From NCBI GenBank assembly GCA_963703385.1, contig OY969816.1, positions 1 through 64,000 of the forward strand: a stretch of DNA of 64,000 bases. Direction: 5' to 3'. The position numbers and the translations under genes were made by a program. Within the stretch, counting starts at the first letter, position 1; every line of letters starts with the position of its first letter. The notes beneath the pieces are model-generated. The model made no database searches. It was not told where the DNA came from and saw nothing but the letters and a program-made list of their open reading frames with translations. This stretch comes from Rhodoblastus sp963703385 (GTDB lineage Bacteria; Pseudomonadota; Alphaproteobacteria; Rhizobiales; Beijerinckiaceae). Shown here piece after piece: positions 41,233 through 50,229 of this stretch.

Positions 41233-42975
41233 ATGCCTATCAAGTTGAAGTCTTTCGCGGGGGCCATGTCGGCCGTCGCCCTCGTTCTCGGCGCCCAGCT
41301 CGCCGCGCCAGCCTGGGCGGAGGACGCCCCGGCCATGGACCACGGCAAAGGCCAGTTATACACGCCCGAATTGAACGACATGAAAAACGCCAAGGTCGTG
41401 GAAACCGGCGCGCCGGCCGGCTTGCCGACCATGACGCCGGAGGAGTTCGACCAGGCCAAGGGCATATTCTTCGACAAATGCGCCGGCTGCCACGGCGTTC
41501 TGCGCACCGGCGCGACGGGGCCGAACATCACGCCCAAGGTCACGCGCCAACTCGGCTATGATGCGGTCAAATCCTTCATCACCTTTGGCACGCCCGCCGG
41601 CATGCCCAACTGGGGCACGTCGGGCGAGCTGACCGAGCAACAGGTCGATCTGATGGCGCGCTATGTCCTGCAGGATGTTCCGCAGCCGCCGGAATTCGGC
41701 CTTCCGGACATGATGAAGACCTGGAAGGTCTTTGTTCCGGTCGATCAGCGTCCGAAGAAGAAGGAAAACGATCTCGACATCGCCAATCTGTTCTCCGTCA
41801 CCTTGCGCGACGCCGGCGAGATCGCCTTGATCGACGGCGGCTCCAAGCAAATCGTCAATATCATCTCCACCGGCCACGCCGTCCACATTTCCCGCATGTC
41901 CGACTCGGGCCGCTATCTCTATGTGATCGGGCGCGACGCCAAGATCGATCTGATCGACCTGTGGATGAAGGTTCCGGACAAGGTGGCCGAGGTCAAGATC
42001 GGCATGGAGGCGCGTTCGGTCGAAAGCTCGAAATACAAGGGCTGGGAAGACAAACTCGCCATTGCCGGAACCTATTGGCCGCCGGCTTACACCATCATGG
42101 ACGGCGCCACGCTGAAGCCGCTCAAGATCGTCGCCACCGGCGGCATGACGGTGGACACGCAGGACTATCTGCGCGAGGCGCGCGTCGCCTCGATCGTCGC
42201 CTCGCACTTCCACCCGGAATTCGTGGTCAATGTGAAGGAGACGGGCAAGATCGTCCTGGTCAATTATTCCGACCTCGACAATCTCAAGACCACCACCATC
42301 GACGCCGCGCGCTTCCTGCATGACGGCGGCTTCGACAGCACCGGCCGCTATTTCCTGGTCGCCGCCAACGCCTCGAACAAGGTCGCGATCATCGACACCA
42401 AGGACGACAAGCTGGTCAAGATCGTTGAGGTCGGCGAAAAGCCCCATCCGGGCCGCGGCGCCAATTTCGTCGACCCGCAATACGGCCCGGTCTGGGCCAC
42501 CAGCGACCTCGGCGACGAGAAAATATGGCTGATCGGGACCGATCCGGTCCATCATCCGAAAGACGCCTGGAAAGTGGTGCGCACGCTCACCGGTCTCGGT
42601 GGCGGCGCCCTGTTCATCAAGACCAATCCGCGTTCGCAAAACCTCTGGGTCGACGCCACGCTGAACCCGGATGACTCGACCCACCATTCGGTCGCGGTCT
42701 TCGACATCCGTCATTTCGACAAGGGCTTCGAGAAGATCGACATCGCGGCCATGGCCGGCCTTGACGGCGAGCAGGCGGCGCGCGTGGTCCAGCCGGAGTA
42801 CAACAAGGACGGCACGGAAGTCTGGTTCTCGGTGTGGAACCGCAAGAACAAGCCGTCGGCGATCGTCGTCGTCGACGACAAGACCCGGAAGGTCAAGGCG
42901 GTCATCAAGGACCCCAAGGTGATCACGCCGACCGGAAAATTCAATGTGAACAACACCCAGCATGACATATACTGA
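41233..42975 (+). CDS. nirS: Cytochrome cd1 nitrite reductase NirS
   Basis: A 580-residue periplasmic enzyme that reduces nitrite to NO in denitrification. The signal peptide (~1-29) ends APAWA. The cytochrome c domain (~65-145) carries heme c at DKCAGCHGVLRTGATGP. The eight-bladed d1 propeller follows, with family segments GHAVHISRMSDSGRYLYVIG, VASHFHPEFVVNVKETG (with His near the d1 distal pocket), and the terminal TPTGKFNVNNTQHDIY, the classical NirS ending. The ATG at 41233 has GGGAG upstream. The long upstream open frame is not conserved. First gene of nirSCF-DL-GHJN. An anaerobox lies upstream. Confidence 0.97.
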   Translation: MPIKLKSFAGAMSAVALVLGAQLAAPAWAEDAPAMDHGKGQLYTPELNDMKNAKVVETGAPAGLPTMTPEEFDQAKGIFFDKCAGCHGVLRTGATGPNITPKVTRQLGYDAVKSFITFGTPAGMPNWGTSGELTEQQVDLMARYVLQDVPQPPEFGLPDMMKTWKVFVPVDQRPKKKENDLDIANLFSVTLRDAGEIALIDGGSKQIVNIISTGHAVHISRMSDSGRYLYVIGRDAKIDLIDLWMKVPDKVAEVKIGMEARSVESSKYKGWEDKLAIAGTYWPPAYTIMDGATLKPLKIVATGGMTVDTQDYLREARVASIVASHFHPEFVVNVKETGKIVLVNYSDLDNLKTTTIDAARFLHDGGFDSTGRYFLVAANASNKVAIIDTKDDKLVKIVEVGEKPHPGRGANFVDPQYGPVWATSDLGDEKIWLIGTDPVHHPKDAWKVVRTLTGLGGGALFIKTNPRSQNLWVDATLNPDDSTHHSVAVFDIRHFDKGFEKIDIAAMAGLDGEQAARVVQPEYNKDGTEVWFSVWNRKNKPSAIVVVDDKTRKVKAVIKDPKVITPTGKFNVNNTQHDIY

Positions 42976-43023
42976 CGACAACGGCGGCGGCTTCGGCCGC
43001 CGCCCGCCGACGACAGGGGCTTG

Positions 43024-43338
43024 ATGATCCGACCCGGTTTCGCCGCCGCAGTCTTTGCCCTGCTTTGCGTTCCGGCTTTCGCACGGGCGCAGACGCCTCA
43101 CGCGAAACTGGTCGCGCTGGTGCGGCAGGATTGCGGATCGTGCCACGGGCTGACGCTCAAGGGCGGGCTGGGCCCCGCCCTCCTGCCGCAAGATCTCGCC
43201 GGCAACAGCGTCGAGGCGCTGGCGGCGATCATACTCGACGGCGTCCCCGGCACGCCCATGCCGCCGTGGCGCGGCGAGTTGAGCCCCGAGGACGCGCGCT
43301 GGATCGCGCAAAAGCTCAAGGAGGGATTTCCGCAGTGA
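43024..43338 (+). CDS. nirC: NirC-type cytochrome c55x
   Basis: A 104-residue periplasmic monoheme c-type cytochrome. The signal peptide (~1-22) ends near FARAQ. The heme site is DCGSCHGLTLKGGLGP at ~37, and TPMPPWRGELSPED supplies the axial Met. NirC donates electrons to NirS or takes part in heme d1 maturation. The ATG at 43024 is used; a TTG directly before it in frame is less likely. It lies 48 bp after nirS, and its stop overlaps the nirF GTG (43335-43338). Confidence 0.85.
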   Translation: MIRPGFAAAVFALLCVPAFARAQTPHAKLVALVRQDCGSCHGLTLKGGLGPALLPQDLAGNSVEALAAIILDGVPGTPMPPWRGELSPEDARWIAQKLKEGFPQ

Positions 43339-44528
43339 AACGCAGGGCCTTTCTGAGCTCCGGTCTGGCGGCCGGCGCCCTGTTCGCGTCCAGCGCGAGC
43401 GGGCGCGCGGATGAGCCGGCGCCGCGCGCGACCGGTTGTCTCGGCCTGATCGTCGAGCGCGCCTCGGGTTCGGTCGTTGTCATCGACAATGTCCGGCGCG
43501 CCGCGCTCGGCCGCATCGAAGGCCTCGGCGACCTCTCGCACGCGACCGCGGTGTTCTCGCCCTGCGAGCGCTATGCTTTCGTCTTCGGCCGCGACGGCGG
43601 CCTGTCAAAACTCGACCTGCTCGAAACCCGCATCGAAAAGCGCGTCATGCAGTCGGGCAATTCCATCGGCGGCGCCATATCCGACGACGGCCAACTGATC
43701 GCGGTCGCCAATTACACGCCAGGCGGCGTAAAAATTTTCGACGCCGACACCCTGGCGGAAGTCGCTTCCATTCCCGCGCTCGGCGCCGACGGCAAAGCGT
43801 CGAAAACCGTCGGCATCGTCGCGCTGCCCGGCCGGCGCTTCATTTTCTCGCTCTATGACGCGGGCGAAATCTGGATCGCCGATTTCGGCGATGGCGCGAC
43901 GCCAAAACTGACCAAATTCGCCAATGTCGGCCGCCTGCCCTATGACGGCAATGTGACGTCAAACGCGCGGCATTATCTCGCCGGCCTGTTCGGCGAGGAC
44001 GGTTTTGCTCACATCGATCTGTGGGCGCCGGAACTCAAATGCGAGCGCGTGGCGCAAGGCTATTTTGGCGGCCAGCAAAGGCTGCCTGTGTATAAAATGC
44101 CGCATCTCGAAGGCTGGGGCCAGTCGGCCGACCAATTGCTGTTGCCCGCCTGCGGCGCTCATGAGGTTCTGGCGATCGATCTTCCCACCATGGGTTTGAA
44201 AAAGCGCATCCCGACGCACGGCCAGCCGGTCTTCTGTGTCGCGCGGCCGGACGGACGCGAGGTCTGGGTCAATTTCGCCCATCCGCTCAACGACACGGTG
44301 CAGATCATCGATGTTCCCACGCTGGAAGTCGTCCATTCCTTCGCGCCCGGTCCCGGCGTGATGCATCTCGAATTCACGCCGCGCGGCAATGAGATCTGGA
44401 TTTCGGCGCGCGACGCCGACCGCGTCGTGGTGATGGACGTGCGGCGGCGAGAAAAGATCGCGGAAATTCCGGCGCAAAAGCCCTCCGGCATTCTTTTCGC
44501 GTCCCGCGCGCACCGGCTGGGGGGCTGA
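43335..44528 (+). CDS. nirF: NirF, heme d1 biosynthesis protein
   Basis: A 397-residue beta-propeller protein related to the d1 domain of NirS, needed for heme d1 synthesis, and thought to act in the periplasm. The N-terminal VKRRAFLSSGLAAGALFAS is a Tat- or Sec-like signal with a twin Arg. Family segments are YAFVFGRDGGLSKLDL, GGAISDDGQLIAVANYTPGG and GPGVMHLEFTPRGNEIWISARD. There is no heme c motif, as expected. The start is the GTG at 43335, overlapping the nirC stop. The gene is followed by nirDL after 1 bp. Confidence 0.93.
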   Translation: MKRRAFLSSGLAAGALFASSASGRADEPAPRATGCLGLIVERASGSVVVIDNVRRAALGRIEGLGDLSHATAVFSPCERYAFVFGRDGGLSKLDLLETRIEKRVMQSGNSIGGAISDDGQLIAVANYTPGGVKIFDADTLAEVASIPALGADGKASKTVGIVALPGRRFIFSLYDAGEIWIADFGDGATPKLTKFANVGRLPYDGNVTSNARHYLAGLFGEDGFAHIDLWAPELKCERVAQGYFGGQQRLPVYKMPHLEGWGQSADQLLLPACGAHEVLAIDLPTMGLKKRIPTHGQPVFCVARPDGREVWVNFAHPLNDTVQIIDVPTLEVVHSFAPGPGVMHLEFTPRGNEIWISARDADRVVVMDVRRREKIAEIPAQKPSGILFASRAHRLGG

Positions 44529-44529
44529 C

Positions 44530-45501
44530 ATGCTGACCGAGGGAGATCGCCGTCTGATCGACGGATTCCAGCGCGATTTTCCGCTGGAGCCCGAGCCGTT
44601 CCGCGTCGTCGCGGACAGGCTTGGCCTCGACGAATCCGACGTGCTGGCGAGCCTGGTTCGCCTGAGCGACACCGGCGTCATTTCGCGCCTCGGCGCGGTG
44701 CTGCGCCCGAACTGCGCCGGCGCGTCGACGCTTGCGGCCATGGCCGCGCCCGCCCACAGGCTGGAGGCGATCGCTGAAAGCATCAACGCCGAGCCGGGCG
44801 TCAATCACAATTACGAGCGCGAACATGCGCTCAATCTCTGGTTCGTCGTCACCGGGGCGAGCCGGGAGGCGATCGCGGCCAGCCTCGCGCGCATCCAAGC
44901 CCGTGTCGGGCTTGACCTGCTCGATTTGCCGTTGCTGCGCTCGTTCCATATCGATCTGGGCTTTCCGATCTTTGCAACCGGCGCGGGAGCGAAAAAAGTC
45001 GCGTGCAGCGCCAGTCCGCCGCCGCCGCAGCCTGACGATCTCCGGCTGCTGACAGCGATCGAGGACGGATTGCCCTTGTGCTTGCGTCCCTATCAGCGCG
45101 TCGCGGCCCGTCTGGGCTGGGGCGAGCAGGAGGTCGTCGGCCGCTTGCGGCGACTGCTCGCGGAGGGCGCCATCGCGCGCTTCGGTCTGGTGGTGAGGCA
45201 TCACGTTCTGGGCTATCGCGCCAACGCCATGGTGGTGTGGGACATCGACGACGGCGCCTTGCCCGAAATCGGCGCCCGTCTCGCGGCGGCGCCCGGCGTC
45301 ACGCTGTGCTACGAGCGGCCGAGGCGGCCCCCGGTCTGGCGCTACAATCTCTATTCCATGGTCCACGGCCGCGATCGCGAACAGGTCCGCGCCGATATCG
45401 CCGCGCTCGCCGAAAGCGTCGGCGGCGCCAGTCGCGGGCACGAAATCCTGTTCTCGCGCCGCTGCTTCCGCCAGCGCGGGGCGAAGCTTTCCGCCGCTTG
45501 A
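44530..45501 (+). CDS. nirDL: Siroheme decarboxylase NirD-NirL fusion
   Basis: A 323-residue fusion of two AsnC/Lrp-like siroheme decarboxylase units. Together with NirG and NirH they remove the acetate carboxyls of siroheme at C12 and C18 to give didecarboxysiroheme for heme d1. Unit 1 (~1-150) has GVISRLGAVLRPNCAGAS and NHNYEREHALNLWFVV. Unit 2 (~170-320) has AIARFGLVVRHHVLGYRANAM, LCYERPRR and WRYNLYSMVHG. Both contain the wHTH and the conserved His/Tyr region. The name nirD here refers to heme d1 synthesis, not to the Rieske NirD at 36.1 kb. Located 1 bp after nirF and 7 bp before nirG. Confidence 0.93.
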   Translation: MLTEGDRRLIDGFQRDFPLEPEPFRVVADRLGLDESDVLASLVRLSDTGVISRLGAVLRPNCAGASTLAAMAAPAHRLEAIAESINAEPGVNHNYEREHALNLWFVVTGASREAIAASLARIQARVGLDLLDLPLLRSFHIDLGFPIFATGAGAKKVACSASPPPPQPDDLRLLTAIEDGLPLCLRPYQRVAARLGWGEQEVVGRLRRLLAEGAIARFGLVVRHHVLGYRANAMVVWDIDDGALPEIGARLAAAPGVTLCYERPRRPPVWRYNLYSMVHGRDREQVRADIAALAESVGGASRGHEILFSRRCFRQRGAKLSAA

Positions 45502-45508
45502 GGCGCAC

Positions 45509-45955
45509 ATGATCGACGACATCGACCGAAACATCATCAATCGATGGCAGGGCGGCTTTCCCCTCGTCGCTCGGCCGTTCGCCGCCGTCGCCAAGGATGT
45601 TGGCATTGCAGAAGACGAGGCGATCATCCGCATCCGCCGCTTGCGCGACGAAGGATTGCTGACGCGGTTCGGACCGCTTTTCAACGCCGACGCGCTCGGC
45701 GGCGCCTTCTGCCTTTGCGCCATGGCCGTGCCGGCGGAACAATGGGAGGCGACGGTCGCGGCGGTCAATGCGCGCCTCGAAGTCGCGCATAATTACCAGC
45801 GCGACCATCGCCTCAACATGTGGTTCGTGCTGGCGACCGAACGGCCCGACGCCATCGCCGAAGTCTGCGCGGAGATCGAACAGGCGACCGGCCAGCGCGT
45901 CTTCGCCTTCCCGAAGCTGCGCGAATTTTTCGTCGATTTCCGGGTGACCGCATGA
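45509..45955 (+). CDS. nirG: Siroheme decarboxylase subunit NirG
   Basis: A 148-residue Lrp/AsnC-like protein of the heme d1 pathway: MIDDIDRNIINRWQGGFPLV, then GLLTRFGPLFNADALGGAF, and the conserved HNYQRDHRLNMWFVLATE, which closely matches the first unit of NirDL. It has the wHTH fold without a classical regulatory role. The stop overlaps the nirH ATG (45952-45955). Assignment as G rather than D/L rests on gene order and on the HNYQRDH variant. Confidence 0.9.
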   Translation: MIDDIDRNIINRWQGGFPLVARPFAAVAKDVGIAEDEAIIRIRRLRDEGLLTRFGPLFNADALGGAFCLCAMAVPAEQWEATVAAVNARLEVAHNYQRDHRLNMWFVLATERPDAIAEVCAEIEQATGQRVFAFPKLREFFVDFRVTA

Positions 45956-46434
45956 AGCCGATCGACGACATCGACCGCGCCCTGATCCGCGCGACGCAGG
46001 CCGGACTGCCCTTCGACCCGCAGCCCTATGCGCGCGTCGGCGAAGCCGTCGGCTTGAGCGAAGAAGCCGTGATCGGGCGTTTTTCGCGCATGATCGACAA
46101 GGGAATCATCCGCCGCATCGGCGCCGTGCCCAATCATTTCCGGCTTGGATTCAACGCCAACGGCATGACGGTCTGGGATGTCGCCGACGAGGAGGCGGAG
46201 GAGCTCGGCGCCTGGATCGGCGCGCTCGATTTCGTCAGCCATTGCTATCTGCGCCCGCGCGCTCTGCCCGACTGGCCTCACAATCTTTTCGCCATGGCCC
46301 ATGGCGCCACGCGCGAGGAAGTGCGCGAAAAGGCCCGGCGCATCGCCGATCTGCTCGGCCCCGCCTGTCGGGCGTCCGATATCCTTTTTTCCACGCGCAT
46401 CCTCAAGAAAACCGGCCTGCGCCTCACGGAGTGA
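45952..46434 (+). CDS. nirH: Siroheme decarboxylase subunit NirH
   Basis: A 160-residue member of the same family: MKPIDDIDRALIRATQAGLP, GIIRRIGAVPNHFRLGFNAN and SHCYLRPRALPDWPHNLFAM, the RP-x-WPHNLF pattern being typical of NirH/NirL units. It acts with NirDL and NirG in decarboxylating siroheme in the cytosol. The ATG at 45952 overlaps the nirG stop. nirJ begins 2 bp after its stop. Confidence 0.92.
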   Translation: MKPIDDIDRALIRATQAGLPFDPQPYARVGEAVGLSEEAVIGRFSRMIDKGIIRRIGAVPNHFRLGFNANGMTVWDVADEEAEELGAWIGALDFVSHCYLRPRALPDWPHNLFAMAHGATREEVREKARRIADLLGPACRASDILFSTRILKKTGLRLTE

Positions 46435-46436
46435 AC

Positions 46437-47639
46437 ATGTTTCGCCTCACCCAGATGCTGCGTGAAATCAAGGCGCCGACGCCGGTGCGCCCACGTCGCG
46501 ATCCGCCCGGCCCGGTGGTGATCTGGAACCTCATCCGCCGCTGCAACCTCAAATGCAAACATTGCTATTCGGTCTCGGCCGATGTCGATTTTCCCGGCGA
46601 ACTGACGACGCGGGAAATTTTCGATGTCATCGACGACCTCAAGGCCTTTCGCGTCCCGGCCTTGATTCTTTCGGGCGGCGAGCCCTTGCTGCGGCCCGGT
46701 ATTTTCGACATTTCTTGCCGCGCCAAGGCGATGGGCTTTTATACCGCGCTGTCCAGCAACGGGGCTTTGATCGACGCGGACATGGCCGAACGCATCGCCG
46801 AAGTCGGCTATGATTATGTCGGAATCAGCCTCGATGGGATCGGCGCGACCAACGACAGATTTCGCGGCCTCTCCGGCGCCTATGACGCGGCCCTTTCCGG
46901 CGTGCGCGCCTGCGTCGCGCGCGAAGCGAAGGTCGGATTGCGCTTCACCATGACTCTCGACAATTGGCGCGAGCTGCCGCGCCTGATCGAGCTCGCCAGA
47001 GCGGAGGGCGTGAAGAAATTCTATCTTTCGCATCTCGTCTATGCCGGGCGCGGCAACAAGAATCGCGGCGACGACGCCAACTGGCGGGTCACCCGCGACA
47101 TGATGGATTTCTTGATCGACGCCGCCTGGGCGGCGCTGGAACAGGGCGAGGAGCTCGACTTCGTCACCGGCAACAATGACGCCGACGCGGTCTGGCTCTA
47201 TTTCTGGACCCTGCGCCATTTCCCCGACCAAGCTGAACATTTGCGTGGAAAGCTGGCGCAATGGGGCGGCAATTCGTCCGGCGTCAATGTCGCCAATATC
47301 GACAATCTCGGCGACGTCCATCCCGACACGATGTGGCAGGATTATCCGCTCGGCAATGTCCGCGCGCGGCCGTTTTCGCAAATCTGGACCGACGTCTCCG
47401 ACCCGATCATGGCCGGGCTGAAACGACGCCCGCGTGAAATTTCGGGCCGCTGCGCATCTTGCGCCTTTTTCGACATCTGCGGCGGCAATACGCGGGTGCG
47501 GGCGCTGCGGTTGAGCGGCGACGCCTTCGCCGAGGATCCGGCCTGCTATCTCACCGACGCCGAAATCGGCGCGCCACAGGCGGAGCGCCTCGTCTTGCGG
47601 CCTTTCCGGGGAATGAAACATGAAGTTTTACGCCGCTAG
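46437..47639 (+). CDS. nirJ: NirJ, radical SAM heme d1 biosynthesis enzyme
   Basis: A 400-residue radical SAM enzyme that replaces the propionates at C3 and C8 of didecarboxysiroheme with oxo groups in heme d1 synthesis. The radical SAM cluster is RRCNLKCKHCYSVSADVDFP (CxxxCxxC, ~residue 37). ILSGGEPLLRPGIFDI is the SAM-binding GGE region. A SPASM-like C-terminal cysteine cluster is RCASCAFFDICGGNTRVRAL. Cytosolic. The ATG at 46437 follows the nirH stop by 2 bp. The 3' end overlaps nirN by 20 bp. Confidence 0.95.
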   Translation: MFRLTQMLREIKAPTPVRPRRDPPGPVVIWNLIRRCNLKCKHCYSVSADVDFPGELTTREIFDVIDDLKAFRVPALILSGGEPLLRPGIFDISCRAKAMGFYTALSSNGALIDADMAERIAEVGYDYVGISLDGIGATNDRFRGLSGAYDAALSGVRACVAREAKVGLRFTMTLDNWRELPRLIELARAEGVKKFYLSHLVYAGRGNKNRGDDANWRVTRDMMDFLIDAAWAALEQGEELDFVTGNNDADAVWLYFWTLRHFPDQAEHLRGKLAQWGGNSSGVNVANIDNLGDVHPDTMWQDYPLGNVRARPFSQIWTDVSDPIMAGLKRRPREISGRCASCAFFDICGGNTRVRALRLSGDAFAEDPACYLTDAEIGAPQAERLVLRPFRGMKHEVLRR

Positions 47640-49101
47640 CCTCGCTTTGTCGCTGGGGGTCTCGGCCGCCCAAGCCGCTCCGGACGCCGCCGCGCTCTAT
47701 CTGGCTCATTGCGCCTCCTGTCATGGCGGCGACCGTTTCGGCGCCATCGGCCCCGCGCTGCTGCCCGACAATCTCGGCCGGCTCGGCAGGGCGGGCGCGC
47801 AAGCCGTCATCCGCGACGGCCGCGCCGGCACGAAAATGCCGGGCTTCAAGGCCGATCTCGACGATCAATCGATCAAGGCGCTGGCGGCTTACGTCGATTC
47901 GCCGCCGCCGGCGGCGCCGGTGTGGGGCAGGGCGCAGATCGAGGCTTCGCGCGTGCTGACGCCCGATCTTACCGTCGCCAGACCGGTCTTTGCCGCCGAT
48001 CCGCTCAATCTCTTCGTCGTGGTCGAGGGCGGCGACCATCATGTCTCCATCGTCGATGGCGACACCTTCACGCCGATCGATCGTTTCGCCAGCCGCTTCG
48101 CTTTGCATGGCGGGCCGAAATTCACCTCCGATGGCCGCTATGTCTTTTTCTCCTCGCGCGACGGCTGGGTGACGAAATTCGACCTCTGGACCCTGAAAAT
48201 CGCCGCGGAAGTCCGCGCCGGGCTCAACAGCCGCAATATCGCGCTCTCCAGGGACGGACGCCATGTCGCGGTCGCCAATTACCTGCCCGATACGTTGGTG
48301 ATCCTGTCGGCGGCCGATCTGAGTATCGAAAAAATCTTCGATGTCGCCGACCGCAACGCCAAAACCTCGCGCGTCTCGGCGGTCTATCAGGCGCCGCCGC
48401 GCAATTCCTTCGTGGTCGCCCTGAAGGACGCGCCGGAAATCTGGGAGATTTCGACCGCGGCGCAAGCCGATCCGTTCCCCCTGCGGCGCATCGCGCTGAC
48501 GACGCCGCTCGACGATTTCTTCTTCGATCCTTCCTATCGCCATGTTCTTGGCGCGCACCAGGCCGGCGACAAGGCGATTGTCGTCGATCTCGATTCGGGG
48601 CGGGAAGTCGCGACCCTGCCGCTGCCGGGCATGCCGCATCTGGGCTCGGGCATTTCCTGGATGCGCGACGGTCATGTGGTGATGGCGACGCCGCACCTGA
48701 AAGACGGCAAGATCAGCGTGATCGATACGACGGACTGGAAGGTCATTGCGGAAATTCCCACGCCGGGACCGGGCTATTTCCTGCGCAGCCACGACAACAC
48801 GCCTTACGCCTGGGCCGATTCCTCGCTCTCGCCGCAACCCAGGGACGAGATTTCAATCATCGACAAGCAGAGCCTGAAGGTGGTGCGGACGCTGAAACCC
48901 GCGCCCGGAAAAATGACCGCCCATGTCGAATTCGATCGGTCCGGCCGGCATGCGCTGGTCAGCGTGATGGAAAAGGACGGCGCATTGATCGTCTATGACG
49001 CCACGACCTTCCAGGAGATCAAGCGCCTGCCGATGTCGAAGCCGATCGGCAAATACAACGTCTACAACAAGATCACATTTTCCGAGGGCACGAGCCATTA
49101 A
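47620..49101 (+). CDS. nirN: NirN, dihydro-heme d1 dehydrogenase
   Basis: A 493-residue periplasmic NirS paralogue that oxidises the last precursor (dihydro-heme d1) to heme d1 and hands it to NirS. The signal peptide (~1-19) ends AAQA. The heme c domain has HCASCHGGDRFGAIGPALLP at ~30. The d1-type propeller contains GGPKFTSDGRYVFFSSRDGW and GMPHLGSGISWM and ends IGKYNVYNKITFSEG. The shorter c domain and the absence of the NirS N-terminal extension distinguish it from NirS. It overlaps nirJ. Its TAA stop lies inside the TTAA target site of the MITE-like element. Confidence 0.94.
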   Translation: MKFYAASLALSLGVSAAQAAPDAAALYLAHCASCHGGDRFGAIGPALLPDNLGRLGRAGAQAVIRDGRAGTKMPGFKADLDDQSIKALAAYVDSPPPAAPVWGRAQIEASRVLTPDLTVARPVFAADPLNLFVVVEGGDHHVSIVDGDTFTPIDRFASRFALHGGPKFTSDGRYVFFSSRDGWVTKFDLWTLKIAAEVRAGLNSRNIALSRDGRHVAVANYLPDTLVILSAADLSIEKIFDVADRNAKTSRVSAVYQAPPRNSFVVALKDAPEIWEISTAAQADPFPLRRIALTTPLDDFFFDPSYRHVLGAHQAGDKAIVVDLDSGREVATLPLPGMPHLGSGISWMRDGHVVMATPHLKDGKISVIDTTDWKVIAEIPTPGPGYFLRSHDNTPYAWADSSLSPQPRDEISIIDKQSLKVVRTLKPAPGKMTAHVEFDRSGRHALVSVMEKDGALIVYDATTFQEIKRLPMSKPIGKYNVYNKITFSEGTSH

Positions 49102-49407
49102 CCCGCATTTCTCACACGGGGTCGTCCTGCGCCAGCTCAAGACGCCGACAGGGCAGGAAAATGGCGCGGGCCGATGCGCCACATCGGCCAAGCCGTTCGA
49201 CGCACACTGTCGGCGTCTCATAGCCCGTCGCTTGCGACGGGCGTCCTTGCGGGCGCCCTGTTGAGCCGGCCCTCCGGGTTGCATTTCGACGGCCGCCCGC
49301 CGCGTCGGGCGGCTCAACCGTATGACGCCATACGCTTTTCGCCGCCCTCCTTGCGTTCGAACTCGTCGAAATCGCAACGCAGGTCGGCCCCGTGTGAGAA
49401 ATGCGGG
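49102..49407. mobile_element. MITE-like non-autonomous element with 20-bp perfect TIRs and TTAA duplication
   Basis: A 306-bp element with no transposase gene. The ends are perfect inverted repeats over 20 bp (CCCGCATTTCTCACACGGGG at 49102-49121 and its complement at 49388-49407), then extended by 3 bp with one mismatch. It is flanked by direct TTAA copies (49098-49101 and 49408-49411). TTAA duplications and CCCGC-ATTTCTCAC-like ends recall IS1380-type elements. The interior has a perfect hairpin GCCCGTCGC-TT-GCGACGGGC (49223-49242). It separates nirN from the convergent dnr-type gene, 11 bp away, and could act as a terminator for both. Confidence 0.82.
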
Positions 49408-49418
49408 TTAAGCCGGGG

Positions 49419-50114
49419 TTAATCGTCGCCGGTCGGGCGGGCTGCGAACTCCGCCAGTTTCTCGATATTCCCGATGTGGACATTGTCGCGCGCGACGGTG
49501 ACGCCGACATCACGCAGACGCGCGAGCGCACGCGAAAAACTTTCCGGTTGCATGCCAAGACGATTGGCGATCAGGGACTTTTCGTATGGCAGTGCGATAT
49601 CGACAGGGCCGGACGCAGCCGAAATCTGATCCAGCAGGAAATCGGCGATCCGCTGTGGCGCCGATTGCGCCTTGAGCTGCTCGATCTGCTCGACAAGCTG
49701 TTTCAGATGGATGGAGGCGGCGGCCAGCATGTCGAAGGCCAGCTGGGGCTGCTTGAGGATGGCCTGGCGCAAAATGGCCCCTTCGACGCGCAGGATGCGC
49801 GCCGGCGAGATGGTTTCGGCCGAGGCCGGATAACGTCCGCCGAGAAACATGGCGGCTTCGGCGAAGGTCTGGCCGGCGGTAAAGATCGCGACGACAATTT
49901 CGCCGCCGTCTTCGCGCTCCCGAAACAGCTTCACCCAGCCTTCGAAAATGAAATAGAAGGCGTCCGCCGGATCGTCCTGCTGAAAGATGCGTTCGCCGCG
50001 TTCGTATCGGCGAGCGGCGCGGCTCCCGATCAAGGAGCGAAGAATATCAGGCCCCATCGCCCGGAACAGAGGCGCGCGGCTCAGGATTGTCCAATCGTCG
50101 GTCGTCATCATCAT
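49419..50114 (-). CDS. Crp/Fnr regulator, DNR/NnrR type
   Basis: A 231-residue transcription factor. The sensor beta-barrel is at ~15-110 (YERGERIFQQDDPADAFYFI), the long dimer helix at ~120-150 (HLKQLVEQIEQLKAQSAPQR), and the C-terminal Crp HTH at ~165-220 (PYEKSLIANRLGMQPESFSR). There are no N-terminal cysteine cluster ligands, so it is not a classical FNR. The DNR/NnrR group senses NO through heme and activates nir and nor genes, which flank it here. It is a close paralogue of the first half of the hybrid regulator at 28.4 kb. It is transcribed in the same direction as nor, 115 bp after norD. Confidence 0.88.
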   Translation of the reverse strand: MMMTTDDWTILSRAPLFRAMGPDILRSLIGSRAARRYERGERIFQQDDPADAFYFIFEGWVKLFREREDGGEIVVAIFTAGQTFAEAAMFLGGRYPASAETISPARILRVEGAILRQAILKQPQLAFDMLAAASIHLKQLVEQIEQLKAQSAPQRIADFLLDQISAASGPVDIALPYEKSLIANRLGMQPESFSRALARLRDVGVTVARDNVHIGNIEKLAEFAARPTGDD

Positions 50115-50229
50115 GTTTCATCTTAGGCAATGCGCCGGGCGACGCCAACCTTCGACAAAAATGACGCCGAGCCGCGTAGAAATCCTTGTCCGACCGCACG
50201 GTTCCGCACGCTTTATCGTTTCCGGGGAT

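Noticed and set aside
41356..43311. A 651-codon minus-strand frame covering nirS and nirC.
   Set aside because: It is antisense to two well-supported cytochrome genes and has Asp/Arg/Val-rich shadow composition.
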